DNA of 13,674 bases. Source: Scleromatobacter sp045810265 (GTDB lineage Bacteria; Pseudomonadota; Gammaproteobacteria; Burkholderiales; Burkholderiaceae_C). The notes under the pieces were generated by a model, which did not search any database, was not told where the DNA came from, and worked only from the letters and a program-made list of their open reading frames with translations. The position numbers and the translations under genes are program-made. Shown here in pieces: positions 9,423 through 13,674 of the stretch (positions are counted from its first letter, which is position 1; each line of letters starts with the position of its first letter). The DNA lies in contig JBJMWF010000324.1 in the NCBI GenBank assembly GCA_045810265.1, positions 1 through 13,674 of the forward strand. Direction: 5' to 3'.

Positions 9423-10436
9423 TCAGATCAGCCCGGCGTCGAGCAGCTCGCTCTTGACGTAGGCGTAGTAGATCGGCGCGGCCACCAGCCCGGGGATGCC
9501 GAACAGCGCCTCCATCGCCATCATCGCGATCAGCAGCTCCCAGATTTCGGACTTGATGCGCGAGCCGACGATGCGCGCGCCCAGGAAGTACTCGAGCTTG
9601 TGGATCACCACCAGGAACACCAGGGAGGCCACGGCCACGGCCGGCGAATGGGCCAGGCTCACGACCACGACGATGGTGTTGGACGTCAGGTTGCCGATGA
9701 TGGGCAGCAGGCCGGCAATGAAAGTGATCGCGATCATGGTCTTGGTCAGCGGCAGGTGCACGCCGAACAGGTGCAGTCCGATCACCAGGTAGATCCCGGT
9801 GAAGGTCGTGTTGAGCAGCGAGATCGACAGCTGCGACAGGGCCACGTTGCGGAAGGCGTGCGCGAAGCGCTCGGCGCGCGCCGTCAAGGCGACGGCCAGC
9901 GGGCCCGAGGTGCTGCGCGGATCGACCTCGCGCAACGACAGCACGACCCCGATCACCATCGCGATGATGGTCTCGGCGAAGGTGACCAGCGTGTGCGTGC
10001 CCATCATCTGCAGTTCCGCCACGTGCGAGCGCAGCCAGTCGAGCGCCTTCTGCTGCAGGTCGGCGATGTCGTCGGGCAGGTAGCCGCCGAGAAAGGCCGG
10101 GATGCCGGCGCGCACGCGATCGAGGATGTCCGACACCTTGACCAGCAGGCGCGGCAGGTTCTCGATGTCGCTGCGAAAGAACGTGATCAGCCCGAACACG
10201 GCGCCCCCGACCGCGGCGATGATCACGGCCGCGAACAGCACGATCACCAGCATCTTGGCGAGCTTGGTGTTGAACCAGCGCTGCGCGAACGGCGTGATCG
10301 AGACCACGAGCTGGTAGATCAGCAGGCCCACCAGCAGCGGCACCAGCAGGTGCAGCTCCAGCACGCCCACCAGCGCGAAGGCCGCCAGGATGTAGGACGC
10401 AAGGCGGATGGTCTGTTCGCGGGTGAGGGCGTTCAT
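9423..10436 (-). CDS. AI-2E/PerM-family transporter-like membrane protein
   Basis: A 337-residue integral membrane protein of the AI-2E family (Pfam AI-2E_transport, formerly UPF0118), which typically runs about 330-380 residues. It has N-terminal hydrophobic hairpins at about 12-46 and 62-86, an amphipathic soluble-like segment at about 90-150, and further helices at about 150-168 and 205-335. Family signatures are visible: FIAGLLPIIGNLTSN (239-253) and HKLEYFLGARIVGSRI (279-294). Members range from putative autoinducer-2 exporters (TqsA) to Na+/H+ antiporters and PerM proteins, so the cargo cannot be named. The gene starts 35 nt after the LivF stop on the same strand, so read-through is possible, but no functional link is apparent. 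The Shine-Dalgarno is weak. Confidence 0.87.
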   Translation of the reverse strand: MNALTREQTIRLASYILAAFALVGVLELHLLVPLLVGLLIYQLVVSITPFAQRWFNTKLAKMLVIVLFAAVIIAAVGGAVFGLITFFRSDIENLPRLLVKVSDILDRVRAGIPAFLGGYLPDDIADLQQKALDWLRSHVAELQMMGTHTLVTFAETIIAMVIGVVLSLREVDPRSTSGPLAVALTARAERFAHAFRNVALSQLSISLLNTTFTGIYLVIGLHLFGVHLPLTKTMIAITFIAGLLPIIGNLTSNTIVVVVSLAHSPAVAVASLVFLVVIHKLEYFLGARIVGSRIKSEIWELLIAMMAMEALFGIPGLVAAPIYYAYVKSELLDAGLI

Positions 10437-10471
10437 CGGTGGCTGTCAGGTGAGGGCGATGGGCCGTGCAA

Positions 10472-11203
10472 TCAAGCCTTGGCCCTGCCCAGGTAGGTTT
10501 CGATGATGCGCGGGTCGGCGGCAAGCTCCGCGGCCGGGCCGGACAGGGCGATGGCCCCGGTCTCGAGCACGTAGGCGTGGTCGGCCACCGCCATGGCGGC
10601 CCGGGCATTCTGCTCGATCAGCAGGATGGTGGCGCCGCTCTCGCGCAGGCGCTCGATGATGCGGAAGATCTCCTTGACCACCAGCGGCGCCAGCCCGAGG
10701 CTGGGCTCGTCGAGCATCAGAAGCCGCGGCTTGCCCATCAGCGCGCGGCCGATCGCGAGCATCTGCCTTTCGCCGCCGGACAGCGTGCCGGCCGCCTGCG
10801 CCTGGCGTTCGCGCAGTCGCGGAAACAGCTGGTAGATCTCGTCCAGCCGCGCGGCCTGCTCGGCACGCGGCGCGCGGCGCTGGCGGTAGCCGCCCAGCAG
10901 CAGGTTGTCGGCCACCGGCATCGTGGCGAACAGCGCCCGCGTCTCGGGCACCAGTGCGATCCCGCGTTGCACGCGCTGTTCCAGCGAAAGGCGCTGCACC
11001 GGCTCGCCATCGAAGCGCAGCTCGCCGCGCGAGGGCAGCACGCCCATCAAGGCGTTCAGCAGCGTGCTCTTGCCGGCGCCGTTCGGGCCGACGACCGCGA
11101 CGACGCTGCCGGCACTGGCCTCGATGCTGATCCCGGTCAGGACTTCGGCGCGGCCGTAGCCGGCGTGCAGCCCGTCGACTTGAAGAAGCGGTGCCGTCGT
11201 CAT
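10472..11203 (-). CDS. livF: branched-chain amino acid type ABC transporter ATP-binding protein LivF
   Basis: A 243-residue ATPase subunit. Walker A GPNGAGKST is at 39-47, signature LSGGE at 141-145, Walker B LLMLDEP at 161-167, and LLIEQNA (194-200) has the Gln that LivF proteins carry at the H-loop. The GLAP motif after Walker B (170-173) and the ending RIIETYLG (232-239) are typical of LivF. It energises import by the LivH/LivM channel from the cytoplasmic face. Its ATG shares one base with the TGA of the LivM-LivG fusion (TGATG), and a GGAG five bases upstream lies inside the preceding gene, so translation is probably coupled. Substrates of this family include branched-chain and other amino acids, urea and aromatic acids; none can be assigned here. 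Confidence 0.93.
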   Translation of the reverse strand: MTTAPLLQVDGLHAGYGRAEVLTGISIEASAGSVVAVVGPNGAGKSTLLNALMGVLPSRGELRFDGEPVQRLSLEQRVQRGIALVPETRALFATMPVADNLLLGGYRQRRAPRAEQAARLDEIYQLFPRLRERQAQAAGTLSGGERQMLAIGRALMGKPRLLMLDEPSLGLAPLVVKEIFRIIERLRESGATILLIEQNARAAMAVADHAYVLETGAIALSGPAAELAADPRIIETYLGRAKA

Positions 11204-13008
11204 CAATGCTCCACGCCCAGGTAGGCGGCGCGCACCTTGGGATCCTGGCGCACGGCGTCCGGCGTGCCCTCGGTCAGCTTGGTGCCGAATTCGACGACGA
11301 CGATGCGGTCGGTCAAGGTCATCACGAACTCCATGTCGTGCTCCACCAGCAGCAGGCTCATGCCTTCGGCACGCAGCTGCGACAGCACCTCGGCCAGCGC
11401 CTGCTTTTCCTTCAGGCGCAGGCCGGCGGCGGGCTCGTCCAGCAGCAGCAGCGCCGGATCGGTGCACAGCGCGCGGGCGATCTCCATCAGGCGCTGCTGG
11501 CCCAGGGCCAGGTTGCCTGCGGGTTCGTTCGCGAGCTCGGTCATGCCGATGCGCTGCAGCTGCCGCCAGGCTTCGGCGAGCAGGCGGTGCTCGTCGCGCC
11601 GATCCAGCCGCAGCATTGCGCGCAGCACGCCCGCGCCACCGCGCTTGTGGGCGCCGAGCGCAACGTTCTCCAGCACGCTCATGTCGGGGATCATGCGCAC
11701 GTGCTGGAAGGTGCGCGACAGGCCCAGGCGCGCGATCGCACGTGACGTGCGGCCGCTCACGCGCGCACCGCGGTATTCGACCTGCCCGGCGGTCAGCGGC
11801 AGCACGCCGGTGATCAGGTTGAACAGCGTGGACTTGCCGGCGCCGTTGGGGCCGATCAGTCCGACGATCTCGCCGGCCCGCACGTCGAAGCTGACGTCGT
11901 TGACGGCCACCAGGCCGCCGAACTGCTTGCGTGCCGCGCGCACGGACAGCACCGTCTCGCCGCGCGCCGGCGGCGCCGCCTTGGAAAGCGGCTGGGCATC
12001 GGCCCAGGCGGACGGGTCCTGGCGGCGCACCGGCAGCCGGCGCGTGACCAGCGACCACAGGCCTTGCGGCGTCACCTGCAGCACGAGGATCAACACCATG
12101 CCGAACACCACCAGTTCGACCGGCCCGCTGGTGCCCAGCAGCGCGGGAAGCCAGTTCTGCAACTGGTCCTCCGCGATCTTGACCGCAGCCGCGCCGACGA
12201 AGGCGCCGCCCACCAGGCCGACGCCGCCCAGCACGGCCATGAACAGGTACTCGATGCCCATCTGCAGCCCGAACGGCGACGGGTTGACCGAGCGCTGGTA
12301 GTGCGCGAACAGCCAGCCCGAGAGCGAGGCGTAGAGGGCGGCGATGACGAAGGCCAGCACCTTGTAGCGCAGCGTGGCGATGCCCATGGCCTCGGCCATC
12401 AGCGTGCCGCCGCGCAGCGCGCGGATCGCGCGGCCGGGGCGCGAGTCCAGCAGGTGGCGCAGCGCCACGGCACCGAGCAGCGCGACGATCCAGATCAGGT
12501 AGTAGGACGCGCGTCCGCTGCGCAGCTCGAGGCTGCCGATGGTCACCGGCGGGATGCCTTGCAGGCCGTCGAACTTGCCGAGGAAGTCCAGGTTGCCGAC
12601 CAGGAAGAACATGGCCAGGCCCCAGGCGATGGTGGCCAGCGGCAGGTAGTGGCCGGACATGCGCAGTGTGACGCCAGCCACGACCAGCGCCACGACCAGC
12701 GTCAGCACCAGGCCGCAGGCCAGCCCCAGCCAGGGCGAGGCGCCGTGCGCGGTCGTCAGATACGCGGTGGCGTAGGCACCCAGGCCGACGAACGCCGCCT
12801 GGCCGAACGAGGTCAGGCCGGCGACGCCGGTCAGCAGCACCAGGCCCAGCACCACCATGGCGTACAGGCCGATGTAGTCCAGCTGCGTGATCCAGAACTC
12901 GGGCACCGGCAGCAGCGGCAACGCCAGCAGCAAGGCGATGCCGGCCGCCGCGGCGGTCTTGAAGAAGGACGAGGGCCTGGTCACTGCCGCATCACTCCTC
13001 GTCGTCAT
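11203..13008 (-). CDS. livMG: fused LivM permease and LivG ATP-binding protein
   Basis: One 601-residue chain joining two subunits usually encoded separately. Residues 1 to about 325 are the LivM permease: hydrophobic segments from about 18, VLGLVLLTGVAGLTSFGQAA (53-72), and FMAVLGGVGLVGGAFVGAA (256-274). A polar linker (about 326-352) leads to the LivG ATPase, with Walker A GPNGAGKST (386-394), the LivG-type signature LALGQQR (500-506), Walker B LLLLDEP (520-526), H-loop His557 in LLVEHDMEFVM, and FQHVRMIPDMSVLENV (434-449). The frame runs through the junction without interruption, so this is a genuine fusion rather than missed genes. The ATG at 13008 overlaps the LivH stop by 17 nt. Fused LivM-LivG proteins are known in Burkholderiales and other Proteobacteria. 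The substrate is unknown because no binding protein is in the window. Confidence 0.92.
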   Translation of the reverse strand: MTTRSDAAVTRPSSFFKTAAAAGIALLLALPLLPVPEFWITQLDYIGLYAMVVLGLVLLTGVAGLTSFGQAAFVGLGAYATAYLTTAHGASPWLGLACGLVLTLVVALVVAGVTLRMSGHYLPLATIAWGLAMFFLVGNLDFLGKFDGLQGIPPVTIGSLELRSGRASYYLIWIVALLGAVALRHLLDSRPGRAIRALRGGTLMAEAMGIATLRYKVLAFVIAALYASLSGWLFAHYQRSVNPSPFGLQMGIEYLFMAVLGGVGLVGGAFVGAAAVKIAEDQLQNWLPALLGTSGPVELVVFGMVLILVLQVTPQGLWSLVTRRLPVRRQDPSAWADAQPLSKAAPPARGETVLSVRAARKQFGGLVAVNDVSFDVRAGEIVGLIGPNGAGKSTLFNLITGVLPLTAGQVEYRGARVSGRTSRAIARLGLSRTFQHVRMIPDMSVLENVALGAHKRGGAGVLRAMLRLDRRDEHRLLAEAWRQLQRIGMTELANEPAGNLALGQQRLMEIARALCTDPALLLLDEPAAGLRLKEKQALAEVLSQLRAEGMSLLLVEHDMEFVMTLTDRIVVVEFGTKLTEGTPDAVRQDPKVRAAYLGVEH

Positions 13009-13674
13009 GGTGGCGGTCCGTCAGCGAGCGCAGCAGCAGGATCGGGATGATGGCGGTGAACACGATCACGTCCTTGTAGGCGCTGGCCCAAAACGAGCTG
13101 AACGAATCGAGCAACCCCACCAGCATGGCGCCGCCGACTGCCAGCGGATAGCTGGCGAGGCCGCCGAAGATCGCGGCGACGAAGCCCTTCAGGCCGATCA
13201 GGAAGCCGCCGTCGTAGATCATCGTCGTGGTCGGGCCGATCAGCAGGCCGGACAACGCGCCGATGAAGGCCGCCATCGAGAACGCGCTGCGTCCGGCATG
13301 CTCGGTGGACACGCCCATCAGCCGCGCGCCGAGCCGGTTGATGGCCGTCGCCCGCAAGGCCTTGCCGGCCAGCGTGCGTGCGAAGAACAGGTACAGCGCC
13401 CCCATCAGCAGGGCGGAGGTCAGGATGGTGACGATGGTCTGCCCGGAGATGGTCACCGCGCCGAGCGCAAAGCTGGCGTCCCAGAACGGCGGCGTGCGGT
13501 AGCCCTCGGCGCCGAAGAACACCAGGCCCAGGCCGACGAGCGTGAAGTGCACGCCGACCGAGACGATCAGCAGCAGCAGCACCGACGCGTCGGCCAGCGG
13601 CTGGTAGGCCAGCCGATAGACCAGCGGGCCGATCGAGCTCACCAGGACGAGCGTCAGCAGGCCTTGCAGCGCCA
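12992..13674 (-). CDS. livH: LivH-type ABC transporter permease, N-terminus cut by the window edge
   Basis: This frame is still open at the right edge, so the gene is 5'-truncated by the window. About 227 codons are visible of a family usually near 290-300. A GTG at 13642 would start at SSIGPLVYRLAYQPL, but the upstream codons (LQGLLTLVLV) continue the protein into its expected membrane segment, so that GTG is internal. Visible LivH features are YRLAYQPLADASVL, then several hydrophobic helices, the cytoplasmic loop GKALRATAINRLGARLMGV, and VAAIFGGLASYPLAVGGAM near the end. It forms the channel with the LivM part of the fusion. The C-terminus ends in the hydrophilic RHHDDEE and overlaps the next gene by 17 nt. 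The periplasmic binding protein may lie beyond the right edge. Confidence 0.9.
   Translation of the reverse strand, partial: ALQGLLTLVLVSSIGPLVYRLAYQPLADASVLLLLIVSVGVHFTLVGLGLVFFGAEGYRTPPFWDASFALGAVTISGQTIVTILTSALLMGALYLFFARTLAGKALRATAINRLGARLMGVSTEHAGRSAFSMAAFIGALSGLLIGPTTTMIYDGGFLIGLKGFVAAIFGGLASYPLAVGGAMLVGLLDSFSSFWASAYKDVIVFTAIIPILLLRSLTDRHHDDEE

Noticed and set aside
11440..11460. CAG-type trinucleotide runs (also near 13566) as possible microsatellites
   Set aside because: Only four or so units, inside coding sequence, and explained by Leu-rich segments in a GC-rich genome.
11203..12058. An open frame joining LivF to a 5' extension overlapping the LivG domain
   Set aside because: The extension is the antisense-like Arg/Ala-rich frame shift of LivG; LivF starts at the ATG at 11203, overlapping the fusion's stop by one base.

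Overview
The window is a GC-rich stretch (clearly above 60% G+C by eye) of a proteobacterial chromosome. Gene content and protein style point to a betaproteobacterium, probably order Burkholderiales: a periplasmic AcvB/VirJ hydrolase, an MprF lysyl-phosphatidylglycerol synthase, an FdhF/YdeP oxidoreductase and a LivM-LivG fused transporter. That placement is an inference from style, not from a marker gene. I see no rRNA, tRNA, CRISPR array, insertion sequence, integrase or origin.

Layout, left to right. 12-1313 (minus) is an AcvB/VirJ-type periplasmic serine hydrolase. A 252-nt divergent intergenic region follows. 1566-3870 (plus) is a tight two-gene operon: an RsbQ-type alpha/beta hydrolase, then, 1 nt later, a soluble sensor histidine kinase with two PAS domains. 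These are the only two plus-strand genes. 3886-6483 (minus) is MprF, converging on the kinase with 15 nt between the stops. 6583-6867 (minus) is a 94-residue winged-helix-like protein and 6929-9256 (minus) is an FdhF/YdeP-family molybdopterin oxidoreductase. 9423-10436 (minus) is an AI-2E/PerM-family membrane protein. 10472 to the right edge (minus) is a branched-chain amino acid type ABC transporter: LivF, a LivM-LivG fusion, and LivH cut by the window end, all with overlapping ends.

How they may work together. MprF makes and flips aminoacylated phosphatidylglycerol, and AcvB-type proteins hydrolyse lysyl-phosphatidylglycerol, so the two form a membrane-charge homeostasis pair. In rhizobia the equivalents (lpiA and atvA/acvB) are adjacent. 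Here the RsbQ-kinase cassette lies between them on the opposite strand. FdhF/YdeP and MprF homologues have both been linked to acid stress in other bacteria, and with the small winged-helix gene they form a same-strand run.

The most interesting part is the RsbQ-PAS-kinase pair. In Bacillus subtilis, RsbQ feeds a PAS-PP2C phosphatase (RsbP) that starts the general stress response. Here the same hydrolase type is coupled to a histidine kinase, which suggests an intracellular small-molecule sensing circuit with a two-component output. No response regulator is encoded in the window.
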